Notes under the pieces: model-generated
What the model was told of the DNA's origin: nothing
Seen by the model: only the letters and a program-made list of their open reading frames with translations
Database searches by the model: none
DNA from: Bacteroidales bacterium
GTDB taxonomy: Bacteria; Bacteroidota; Bacteroidia; Bacteroidales; JAADJA01
Assembly (NCBI GenBank): GCA_021106665.1
Contig: JAIOTR010000223.1
Location: 1 to 5,239, forward strand
Direction: 5' to 3'
DNA: 5,239 bases
Shown: positions 1 through 4,559 of the stretch, one piece after another
How positions within the stretch are numbered: position 1 is the stretch's first letter
How the letters are laid out: the number at the start of each line of letters is the position of its first letter
Position numbers and translations under genes: made by a program

Positions 1-17
1 CCGCTGCAAGCAGACGG
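1..17. repeat. IS subterminal hairpin, end downstream of tnpA
   Basis: CCG-CTGC-AA-GCAG-A-CGG folds into a 7-bp stem with one bulged A. It matches the hairpin at 498-511 in sequence and orientation. A bulged base in the stem is typical of hairpins recognised by IS200/IS605 TnpA. It lies five bases beyond the tnpA stop codon and may be cut short by the window edge. Confidence 0.7.
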
Positions 18-21
18 GGTA

Positions 22-477
22 TCAGAAGAGAGCAAGCTGAGTAGTTTTGTGAAGAACTTTATACTCCTTTTCTTTTCCTTGCTCTCGGACATATCTTGAT
101 ATTGTGCTCTCATCTCCGAATTTACTCACGGTATTGACGAAATAACCATCTGTCCAAAATTCACCACCCCATAATTGCTCTTTTACTTCTGGATGCAATC
201 GAAATATTTCTCTTGCTGTTATACTTTTTAGCATTTTTATTATTTGGGTGGGACTCTTTGTCGGTACAGATTGAAGCAGAAAATGAACATGATCATTGTC
301 AGTGCCAATCTCAAGAAAGCATACTTCATAACGCATTTCTATTTCCAAACAAACTTCCTTTAAGCTTTTATCTACTTGGGAACTAAATACAACTCTTCTG
401 TATTTTGCCGGACATACAAAATGATACAGCAAAACTGACACATTATGCGATTTGTGTATGTATTGACTTTCATTCAT
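22..477 (-). CDS. tnpA: IS200/IS605 family transposase TnpA (Y1 HUH single-strand transposase)
   Basis: The 151-residue protein has the usual length for IS200-type TnpA, which cuts and rejoins single-stranded DNA at hairpin-marked ends through a 5'-phosphotyrosine intermediate. The metal-binding HUH motif is H63-V-H65 within DNDHVHFLLQ. The C-terminal helix carries YVREQ, giving the expected nucleophile Tyr129 and the third metal ligand Gln133, four residues apart as in characterised TnpA proteins. LWGGEFWTDGYF at about 102-113 matches the conserved segment before that helix. I chose the ATG at 475-477; an in-frame TTG at 481-483 would add two residues. There is no Shine-Dalgarno site. TATATTTG (481-488, minus strand) fits the Bacteroidota -7 element but is so close that the transcript would be nearly leaderless. 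All catalytic residues are present, so the enzyme may be active. Confidence 0.93.
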   Translation of the reverse strand: MNESQYIHKSHNVSVLLYHFVCPAKYRRVVFSSQVDKSLKEVCLEIEMRYEVCFLEIGTDNDHVHFLLQSVPTKSPTQIIKMLKSITAREIFRLHPEVKEQLWGGEFWTDGYFVNTVSKFGDESTISRYVREQGKEKEYKVLHKTTQLALF

Positions 478-497
478 ACACAAATATATGAAAATTA

Positions 498-511
498 CGC
501 TGCAAGCAGCG
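498..511. repeat. IS subterminal hairpin, end upstream of tnpA
   Basis: CGCTGC-AA-GCAGCG is a perfect 6-bp inverted repeat 20 bp upstream of the tnpA ATG. It is followed by GGGG-AACTAA-CCCC (511-524), a second possible small hairpin that could mark the element boundary. The same 12-mer core occurs at 2-13. Confidence 0.75.
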
Positions 512-531
512 GGGAACTAACCCCAAAGTGA

Positions 532-1047
532 TTAGACATTAATCCCACTATTATTTTCACAACTGCCTTTGACAAATACGCCATTGATGCCATTCGTTAT
601 GCCGCTTTCGATTACCTTCTTAAACCTATCAATCCGCATGATTTAAGAAAAGCGGTTGAAAGATACAAAGCTGAAATGAAAAATGCAGATTTCCACAATA
701 AGGTGGAAAACCTTATATGCAGGTTGGACAAGGATAAATTAAAATTTACAACACGAACAGGATTTATTTTTGTTAACCCGGAAGACATTATATATATCCA
801 GGCTGACAGCAATTATTCCAACTTACATCTTATCGAAGACAAAACAGTGACTCTTTCAATGACTTTAAAGGCAGTCCAGGAAATCTTGCCTCTAAAGCAA
901 TTTTACAGGATAAACCGATCTACAGTTATCAATAAAAAATACCTAATTGAAATTAACCGGAAAGAGAAATCTTGTTTGCTGAAAGTTGACGAAAAAGAGT
1001 TCTCTTTTTGTATTCCGCCTAAATATGTAAAGAGGTTGGATGTTTAA
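532..1047 (+). pseudogene. LytTR-family response regulator, 5' end lost at the IS boundary
   Basis: The open frame runs from just after a TGA at 529-531. It first encodes the last part of a receiver domain: PTIIFTTAFD is strand beta-4 with the switch Thr, and FDYLLKPI is beta-5 with the conserved Lys-Pro. A complete LytTR DNA-binding domain follows (about 725-1044), with the family landmarks EDIIYIQADSNYSNL, FYRINRSTVINKKYL and a final strand. Relatives are usually about 240-250 residues; about 168 codons remain, so the N-terminal half of the receiver, including the phospho-accepting Asp, is missing. Such proteins normally pair with a membrane histidine kinase. The break coincides with the IS end, so the missing part may lie left of the window. 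An ATG at 676 could still yield a free 123-residue LytTR protein, but no promoter is evident. A paralogous 3' end recurs at 2531-2638. Confidence 0.88.
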
Positions 1048-1049
1048 TT

Positions 1050-1181
1050 AGTGGCTTTAAGAAAACGTCAATAACTGCGTTACGCTTGCATTTAGAACCA
1101 GTCATTTACAAATGTAAACTCTTGGATTCTAAATGCTTCATCCCGCATTTGCGGGATTCTTGACGCCTTCTTAAAGCCACT
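1050..1181. repeat. 132-bp cloverleaf-like inverted-repeat element
   Basis: The outer arms AGTGGCTTTAAGAA (1050-1063) and TTCTTAAAGCCACT (1168-1181) pair perfectly over 14 bp. After a 2x2 internal loop, CGTCAA (1066-1071) pairs with TTGACG (1160-1165). Three hairpins fill the interior. The first is GCG-TTA-CGC (1077-1085), which is weak. The second is a long arm, GCATTTAGAA-CCA (1088-1100) with TGG-A-TTCTAAATGC (1123-1136), capped by TTTACA-AA-TGTAAA (1105-1118). The third is TCCCGC-ATTT-GCGGGA (1141-1156). It starts two bases after the regulator stop codon. No coding capacity is visible. It could be a small non-autonomous palindromic repeat, a structured RNA, or a transcription terminator complex; the sequence alone does not decide. 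Confidence 0.8.
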
Positions 1182-1219
1182 TGAAAAATGTGCAGTTTTC
1201 TAATAGACACTAATTACAT

Positions 1220-1266
1220 TTTTTTGGAGATAAAATTATCGATAAATGACACTTTTTTGGAGATAA
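1220..1266. repeat. Pair of 14-bp direct repeats
   Basis: TTTTTTGGAGATAA occurs at 1220-1233 and again at 1253-1266, 33 bp apart, with the perfect 10-bp palindrome TTATCGATAA (1236-1245) between them. The longer context is also similar (ACATTTTTTT against ACACTTTTTT). No gene lies here. Repeated binding-site-like units at this spacing could be a relic of an insertion-sequence end or a protein-binding site. The rest of 1182-1304 shows nothing I can assign. Confidence 0.5.
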
Positions 1267-1304
1267 CCTGGTATGCATCAAAGACATTTTAACATTTTGA
1301 TAAA

Positions 1305-1355
1305 TCATAACCCAATATAGTCCCAGAAATTTTCCGGGTTAACAACACTACATTC
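1305..1355 (-). pseudogene. Cut-off C-terminal tail of the DUF4143 ATPase
   Basis: Reading on in frame past the TAA at 1356-1358 gives ECSVVNPENFWDYIGL and then a TGA at 1305-1307. This matches the usual ending of DUF4143 ATPases, where YPN is followed by a short beta strand and an N-x-E-N-F-x-x-(F/Y)-(I/L) segment. The tail is therefore the original end of the gene, separated by a single nonsense codon rather than by a rearrangement. Confidence 0.8.
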
Positions 1356-2432
1356 TTAATTGGGGTAAGCAGAGGAAAACGTCTTGGGAAATTTAATCTT
1401 TTTCCCTGGATTCCATTTTATTTCATATGCAGTTAGTTGCCCATTGTAGTCTTCAATGTAATCAATTTCCTGCTGTTGTCTTGTTCTCCAAAAATACCTG
1501 TTAGCGTAGATTTTATTATAGTGCAGGTATTTCATTCTTTCAGAAATAAAATAATTTTCCCATAGCAAACCGGTATCTGTTCTTGATGAAAGCCGGCTAA
1601 AATTACCCAGGATCGTGTTTCGTATCCCATTGTCATAAAAATAGATTTTTCGGCTCTTTTTCAATTCGTTTCTCAGGTTTCGGCTGAATGACCTGATCCT
1701 GTATATGACAAAAGCTTTCTCAAGTAAGCTGATATACCGTTGTATTGTATGAGGGTCTGTTTTTAGAAGTTGGGCCAGTTCATTATACGATACTTCTGAA
1801 GCTACCTGCAAAGCAAGTGCTTCCAGAAGTTGTTCTATAAACTCAGGCTTTCTGATGTCCTGGTATATAAATATGTCTTTAAACAGATAACTGCTTGCAA
1901 GATTTTTTAATATTTCAGGTTCATTACCCGGATTCTGAACTACATCAGGATAATTTCCGTAAATCAATCTGGTTTCAAGGTTCCTGCTTTCTTCCATAAA
2001 TCCATAATGGTCGGCTAATTCTTTTGTGGAAAACGGAAATAACTGATATTCAAACTTTCTACCTGTTAAGGGTTCGTTTACCATATTTGCTAAATCCAGG
2101 GAAGACGAACCTGTTACAATTAATTGTACTTTTTTTAGTTGATCTGTGATCAATTTAAGTGTAAGTCCAATGTTCTTAACTCGCTGTGCTTCATCGATCA
2201 TCACTACTTCATGATTGCCGATGATCCGTTTTAATTGGTTTATTGTTACTTCGGTTAATGCTTTTTTAACGTCATTGTCGTCGCAATTTAAATATAAAGT
2301 TTTCCTGTTTGTTTTTGCTTTAATGACTTCCAGTAATGTAGATTTGCCAACTTGCCTTGGCCCCAGAATTATTATAGCTTTGCCCGTATTGAGTTTACCC
2401 ACTATAACCTTTTCTAATTCTCTATTAATCAT
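1356..2432 (-). CDS. AAA-family ATPase with DUF4143 domain, C-terminus shortened by a nonsense codon
   Basis: This is a P-loop ATPase of the AAA_14/DUF4143 class, 358 residues long. Walker A is GPRQVGKST (24-32), Walker B is VVMIDEA (76-82), and the sensor-1 region is TGSSS (107-111). A winged-helix-like segment lies at about 211-246. The DUF4143 part ends in a PD-(D/E)xK-like nuclease fold, with Asp324 in EIDYIE and Glu337-x-Lys339 in YEIKW. The family is very abundant in Bacteroidota; its cellular role is poorly defined, and DNA binding or cleavage is only inferred from the fold. The ATG at 2430-2432 is 11 bp downstream of a good -7 element. The reading frame stops at a TAA just after SAYPN, yet 16 further residues typical of the family follow in frame (1305-1355). 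The intact protein would be 374 residues. Loss of the last strand may leave a partly active or unstable protein. Confidence 0.93.
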   Translation of the reverse strand: MINRELEKVIVGKLNTGKAIIILGPRQVGKSTLLEVIKAKTNRKTLYLNCDDNDVKKALTEVTINQLKRIIGNHEVVMIDEAQRVKNIGLTLKLITDQLKKVQLIVTGSSSLDLANMVNEPLTGRKFEYQLFPFSTKELADHYGFMEESRNLETRLIYGNYPDVVQNPGNEPEILKNLASSYLFKDIFIYQDIRKPEFIEQLLEALALQVASEVSYNELAQLLKTDPHTIQRYISLLEKAFVIYRIRSFSRNLRNELKKSRKIYFYDNGIRNTILGNFSRLSSRTDTGLLWENYFISERMKYLHYNKIYANRYFWRTRQQQEIDYIEDYNGQLTAYEIKWNPGKKIKFPKTFSSAYPN

Positions 2433-2443
2433 TTGCTTTTTTG

Positions 2444-2476
2444 CAAAAGTAGTAAATATTTGAGTTGTAACTCAAA
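2444..2476 (-). promoter_or_regulatory. Bacteroidota-type promoter of the ATPase gene
   Basis: On the minus strand, TTTG (2473-2476) and TACTTTTG (2444-2451) are separated by 21 bp, close to the TTTG-N19-TAnnTTTG consensus of the Bacteroidota housekeeping sigma factor. The -7 element is 11 bp from the start codon, so the leader would be only a few bases. The -33 element lies at the edge of an operator palindrome. Confidence 0.65.
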
Positions 2477-2506
2477 ATTGTTATAACTATTTTGAGTTAT
2501 AACTCA
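2459..2506. promoter_or_regulatory. Three-palindrome operator upstream of the ATPase gene
   Basis: Three dyads share one core. TTTGAGTTGTAACTCAAA (2459-2476) is an 18-bp palindrome with a GT centre. GTTATAAC (2480-2487) is a perfect shorter one. TGAGTTATAACTCA (2493-2506) is a perfect 14-bp one. Their centres (2467.5, 2483.5, 2499.5) are exactly 16 bp apart, so the two outer full sites are 32 bp apart, about three helical turns. The first site covers the -33 box and spacer of the ATPase promoter, so a bound dimer would be expected to repress. The binding protein is not identifiable; autoregulation by the ATPase is possible. Confidence 0.7.
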
Positions 2507-2530
2507 CAAAAAATTATGTTGTTCATTGAA

Positions 2531-2638
2531 TTCCTTATTGAAATTAACCGCAAAGAGAAATCTTGTTTGCTAAAAGTTAACGAAAAAGAGCTTTCTTTTT
2601 GTATATCACCGAGATATGTAAGGGGGATAGATGTTTAG
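2531..2638 (+). pseudogene. Fragment of a second LytTR regulator gene (3' end only)
   Basis: The last 35 codons of a LytTR domain, ending in TAG, align without gaps to the end of the regulator at 940-1047. The fragment shares LIEINRKEKSCLLKV and the final YV..(L/I)DV; about 27 of 35 residues are identical, and most changes are conservative or synonymous. Upstream of 2531 the similarity stops abruptly, next to the ATPase operator. An ATG at 2516 creates a chance 40-codon frame, but it lacks nearly all of the DNA-binding domain. It is either the relic of a tandem paralogue or the far side of a duplication that now brackets the ATPase gene. Confidence 0.85.
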
Positions 2639-2704
2639 TTACTCAATGCAATCCATCATTCATCATTTGATTATTGCCATCTACTAAATAAGTCGATTGA
2701 CTCA

Positions 2705-2734
2705 TTGTTAGTTATTATATTAATAATAAGTTTG
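2705..2734 (+). promoter_or_regulatory. Bacteroidota-type promoter of the LamG gene
   Basis: TTG (2705-2707) and TAAGTTTG (2727-2734) are separated by exactly 19 bp, a full match to the Bacteroidota consensus. Transcription would begin around 2740, giving a leader of about 40 bases before the ATG at 2781. The GAGGAGG at 2734-2740 overlaps the promoter edge and is too far from that ATG to serve as its ribosome-binding site. The remaining sequence in 2639-2704 shows nothing recognisable. Confidence 0.7.
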
Positions 2735-2780
2735 AGGAGGTTTTAATTAGTGTTATTTCTAATAAATTAAATTACATCCT

Positions 2781-3974
2781 ATGAAAAAAGTTAGCATTTT
2801 TTTATTTCTCACTATTATCTGTTTAAGTTTATTCGCCCAGGTAAACCTCCAGCAAGGTCTTGTGGCTTATTTTCCTTTTACCAATGGGAGTACAGAAAAT
2901 TTCAGCAATAATGGAAATAATGCAACAAATAATGGCGCAACTCCAACATTTGATAGGTTTGGAAATTCAAATTGTGCTTTTGAGTTTGATGGAATCACTG
3001 ACTTTATTGACCCTCCATATCCAACATTAAATTCAAGGTCATTTTCTGTAAGCCTTTGGTTAAAAACATCGGAACTAAATCCATCTTCTAATATTAAAAG
3101 TCTTTTTGGTGGAAGATCTGGTACTACTACATCAATTATTTATATGGCTGTACAGTGGCAATATGGAGATTCAATTTATGCTTCAATTAAAGGATTTGAC
3201 GGGGGAATTCGACCAAAAGTTCATAATAATTTAAGTGTTCATGATAATGTATGGCATAACTGGGTAGTAACTTCGAGTGAATATGATTTTAGACTTTATC
3301 TTGATTCGCAATTGATAGGTGTAGCCGATCAAACTACAAGCGGTAACCTCACACCTTATGCTGTTATTGGAGCTTATTCTGATAAAAACAATCCCATACA
3401 GCACTATTTTAACGGTATGTTAGATGATGTACGGATTTATAATCGGCCTTTGAATGAATCCGAAATACAATCCCTTTATTTAGAAGGTGGTTGGGACCCA
3501 TTACAGCAAGGCCTCGTTGCCCACTACCCCTTCAACGGCAACGCCAATGATGAAAGTGGAAACGGGAATGACGGTGAATTATTAGGAACTGCTTATATTA
3601 TTGATAATTTTCTTCAAATTGAGGATAATACTAACGGGTATCTTGAATTACCATATTATGTTTTAGATGGACAAAATGATTTTACTATTGGTTTTAGTGT
3701 AAAATTTAATGTTACAGTCCTTTCACCTGACAAACGAAGTCTCGGAAGTATAAGGGAAGTATTTTTTGTTAATCAGGTCTCTGCTAAACACAACTGCACT
3801 TTGCCTTCTGAAGGAGATTTTCTAATTGATGGTAAATATCTGTTTGAAGTTGGAGGCAAAAATAAAACTCAAAAACAAATCACAGGATTACAAAATGCTT
3901 TTGTAGTTAAAGATGATATAGAATACGGGTATGGAAATATAATTCCGTTATGGTATTTCGGATTATTTTATTAG
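2781..3974 (+). CDS. Secreted LamG-domain protein with a C-terminus replaced by a DUF4143 ATPase tail (chimera)
   Basis: The 397-residue protein opens with a signal peptide (residues 1-20; Lys-Lys, hydrophobic core, probable cleavage after LFAQ). A full concanavalin A-like/LamG (Laminin_G_3) domain spans about 21-236, from QQGLVAYFPF to the typical exit FNGMLDDVRIYNRPLNESEI. A second LamG domain begins with QQGLVAHYPFNGNANDESGN and runs to about residue 310 (FTIGFSVKFN). There the LamG pattern stops, and residues about 313-397 instead match the C-terminus of a cytoplasmic DUF4143 ATPase. LamG proteins in Bacteroidota are normally exported, often large, and involved in binding glycans or surfaces; the native protein was surely longer. 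The hybrid has an exported front and a cytosolic-type tail with no sorting signal, so it is probably non-functional. It has its own promoter at 2705-2734. The LamG identification is firm; whether the chimera is expressed is unknown. Confidence 0.85.
   Translation: MKKVSIFLFLTIICLSLFAQVNLQQGLVAYFPFTNGSTENFSNNGNNATNNGATPTFDRFGNSNCAFEFDGITDFIDPPYPTLNSRSFSVSLWLKTSELNPSSNIKSLFGGRSGTTTSIIYMAVQWQYGDSIYASIKGFDGGIRPKVHNNLSVHDNVWHNWVVTSSEYDFRLYLDSQLIGVADQTTSGNLTPYAVIGAYSDKNNPIQHYFNGMLDDVRIYNRPLNESEIQSLYLEGGWDPLQQGLVAHYPFNGNANDESGNGNDGELLGTAYIIDNFLQIEDNTNGYLELPYYVLDGQNDFTIGFSVKFNVTVLSPDKRSLGSIREVFFVNQVSAKHNCTLPSEGDFLIDGKYLFEVGGKNKTQKQITGLQNAFVVKDDIEYGYGNIIPLWYFGLFY
3715..3974 (+). pseudogene. 3' remnant of a second DUF4143 ATPase, fused in frame to the LamG gene
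   Basis: Codons from about LSPDKRSLGSIREVFFVNQ to the stop encode the last 80-odd residues of a DUF4143 ATPase. Landmarks are the L-G-S-I-R-E-x-F-F-x-N-Q helix, then GDFLIDGKYLFEVGGK carrying a PD-(D/E)xK-like Asp346...Glu356-x3-Lys360 (numbered in the fusion), then the characteristic family ending DDIEYGYGN-IPLWYFGLFY. The subfamily differs from the ATPase at 1356-2432, whose end is of the YPN...ENFWDYI type. The Walker motifs and everything else upstream are missing. The junction with LamG lies near 3708-3720; its exact base cannot be set without an intact relative. The natural stop codon is retained. Confidence 0.85.
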
Positions 3975-4349
3975 TTGAGTAATTGTTTATCAATTTCTTA
4001 ATAATTATCCGATTACTACTCCATAATCCATTTCCATACAGGTTTTAGTATAATTTGCAAGCCATTAATTGTAAGTTTGTCATCTTCGTCCATTGTAAGC
4101 ATAAGGCCTTCCTGCAAACTAAAAAACTGCATTGCCTCTAACAAACCATTAAATTCCCTTACTTTATTATCGGAATTAAGATTATAACAAACCTGAATAA
4201 CCAAATTTAGGAATTGTAAAAAGCAAAAAACTGTCCTCAAGAAACGAAATGTATTCAATGATTGTAGATGTTGCCCCTAGGTTAAACATTTTGCGAAGTG
4301 ATTGAAAAGAAAATGTTTTACCCATCATGATAATTTGTTTGCTCCTACC

Positions 4350-4367
4350 AAACAAACATGTTTGTTT
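4350..4367. promoter_or_regulatory. Perfect 18-bp palindrome upstream of the ATPase remnant, possible operator
   Basis: AAACAAACATGTTTGTTT is identical to its reverse complement. It is flanked by AATTTGTT (4332-4339) and its inverse AACAAATT (4374-4381), giving a nested, nearly symmetrical array. It ends 21 bp before the ATGATG (4323-4328) of the remnant, similar to the 26 bp between operator and start in the intact ATPase gene. CATGTTTG within it is one base from the -7 consensus TAnnTTTG on the minus strand. An operator role is inferred from position only. Confidence 0.45.
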
Positions 4368-4433
4368 CCAGCCAACAAATTGAATTAACTCAGTTGATAA
4401 AAACAAATAACGAGTAATTTTTTTTCTATCGGG

Positions 4434-4459
4434 CACAAATCCTGCGGGCAGGTCTTGTG
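4434..4459. repeat. GC-rich interrupted palindrome
   Basis: CACAA-AT-CCTGC-GG-GCAGG-TC-TTGTG forms a 5-bp plus 5-bp stem with a 2x2 internal loop. It lies at the upstream edge of the ATPase remnant, in sequence that does not resemble the family. It could be a hairpin from a lost element or a terminator relic, although no T-run follows. Confidence 0.45.
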
Positions 4460-4528
4460 TGTAGTTGACTTTTGCCATTTATTAAATATATAATGACAAA
4501 GCCTGTTTTCATTAGGAATTTAATCACA

Positions 4529-4553
4529 AAGGCCGCCAATATTTGGCGGCCTT
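4529..4553 (-). terminator. Intrinsic terminator downstream of tRNA-His
   Basis: AAGGCCGCCAA (4529-4539) and TTGGCGGCCTT (4543-4553) form an 11-bp perfect stem with a 3-base loop, starting 7 bases after the tRNA. On the minus strand it is followed by a T-containing but weak tract (TTTGTGATTAAATT). The symmetry would also allow it to act on the plus strand. Confidence 0.7.
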
Positions 4554-4559
4554 ACTTCG

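Larger units (their letters stand above)
1..524 (-). mobile_element. IS200/IS605-family insertion sequence (tnpA only)
   Basis: A compact element of about 0.5 kb holds a single Y1/HUH transposase gene on the minus strand. Both sides carry the same subterminal hairpin in the same orientation: 1-17 (with one bulged A) and 498-511 (perfect). They share the 12-mer CGCTGCAAGCAG followed by CGGGG. Same-orientation hairpins at both ends, rather than terminal inverted repeats, are the hallmark of IS200/IS605 elements, which move as single-stranded DNA. No tnpB is present. The exact ends cannot be fixed: the window opens inside the tnpA-downstream end, and the tnpA-upstream boundary lies between about 512 and 531, where the response-regulator reading frame resumes. 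Confidence 0.8.
4016..4478 (-). pseudogene. Decayed third DUF4143 ATPase with internal deletion and frameshift
   Basis: Two overlapping minus-strand frames together give the middle and end of a DUF4143 ATPase. The first (start 4478) contains GKTFSFQSLRKMFNLG, then EYISFLEDSFLLFTIPKF, which is the winged-helix and following strand. It breaks just after IPKFGYS (about 4194-4200) and stops at 4182. The second resumes at IQVCYNLNSDNKVREF and runs through EGLMLTMDEDDKLTINGL to the family-type end PVWKWIME and a TAG at 4016. Intact relatives have roughly 70 residues between these points, including the nuclease-motif Asp, so a deletion has shifted the frame. The AAA domain with the Walker motifs is absent: codons before GKTFSF do not resemble the family, and the ATGATG at 4323-4328 may be the original start joined to the middle of the gene by a second deletion. 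The remnant converges on the LamG chimera, 41 bp away. Confidence 0.85.

Noticed and set aside
22..477. REP-associated (RAYT) transposase acting on the nearby cloverleaf repeat
   Set aside because: The element has its own matching hairpins at both ends and an IS200-type YxxxQ helix, and the cloverleaf at 1050-1181 shares no sequence with those hairpins.
612..812. Minus-strand open frame opposite the LytTR regulator
   Set aside because: It lies antisense to a clear LytTR/receiver reading frame, has no family resemblance, and its composition is explained by the complement of that gene.
2215..2463. Plus-strand open frame opposite the start of the ATPase gene
   Set aside because: It is the complement of the Walker A region of a well-supported ATPase and has no recognisable product.
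2516..2638. Small 40-codon gene beginning ATG at 2516
   Set aside because: All but the first few codons are the tail of a LytTR domain; the ATG lies in unrelated sequence, so this is a gene fragment and not a new small protein.
2734..2770. Strong GAGGAGG followed by a GTG-started six-codon leader frame before the LamG gene
   Set aside because: Bacteroidota rarely rely on Shine-Dalgarno sites. The purine run overlaps the promoter edge, and the six-codon frame has no attenuator-like stem or codon bias.
4182..4478. Independent small gene starting MAKVNYTQDLPAGF
   Set aside because: Its second half is the middle of a DUF4143 ATPase and ends by frameshift. The first 50 or so codons include palindromic sequence and match no family I recognise, so a separate functional protein is not supported.
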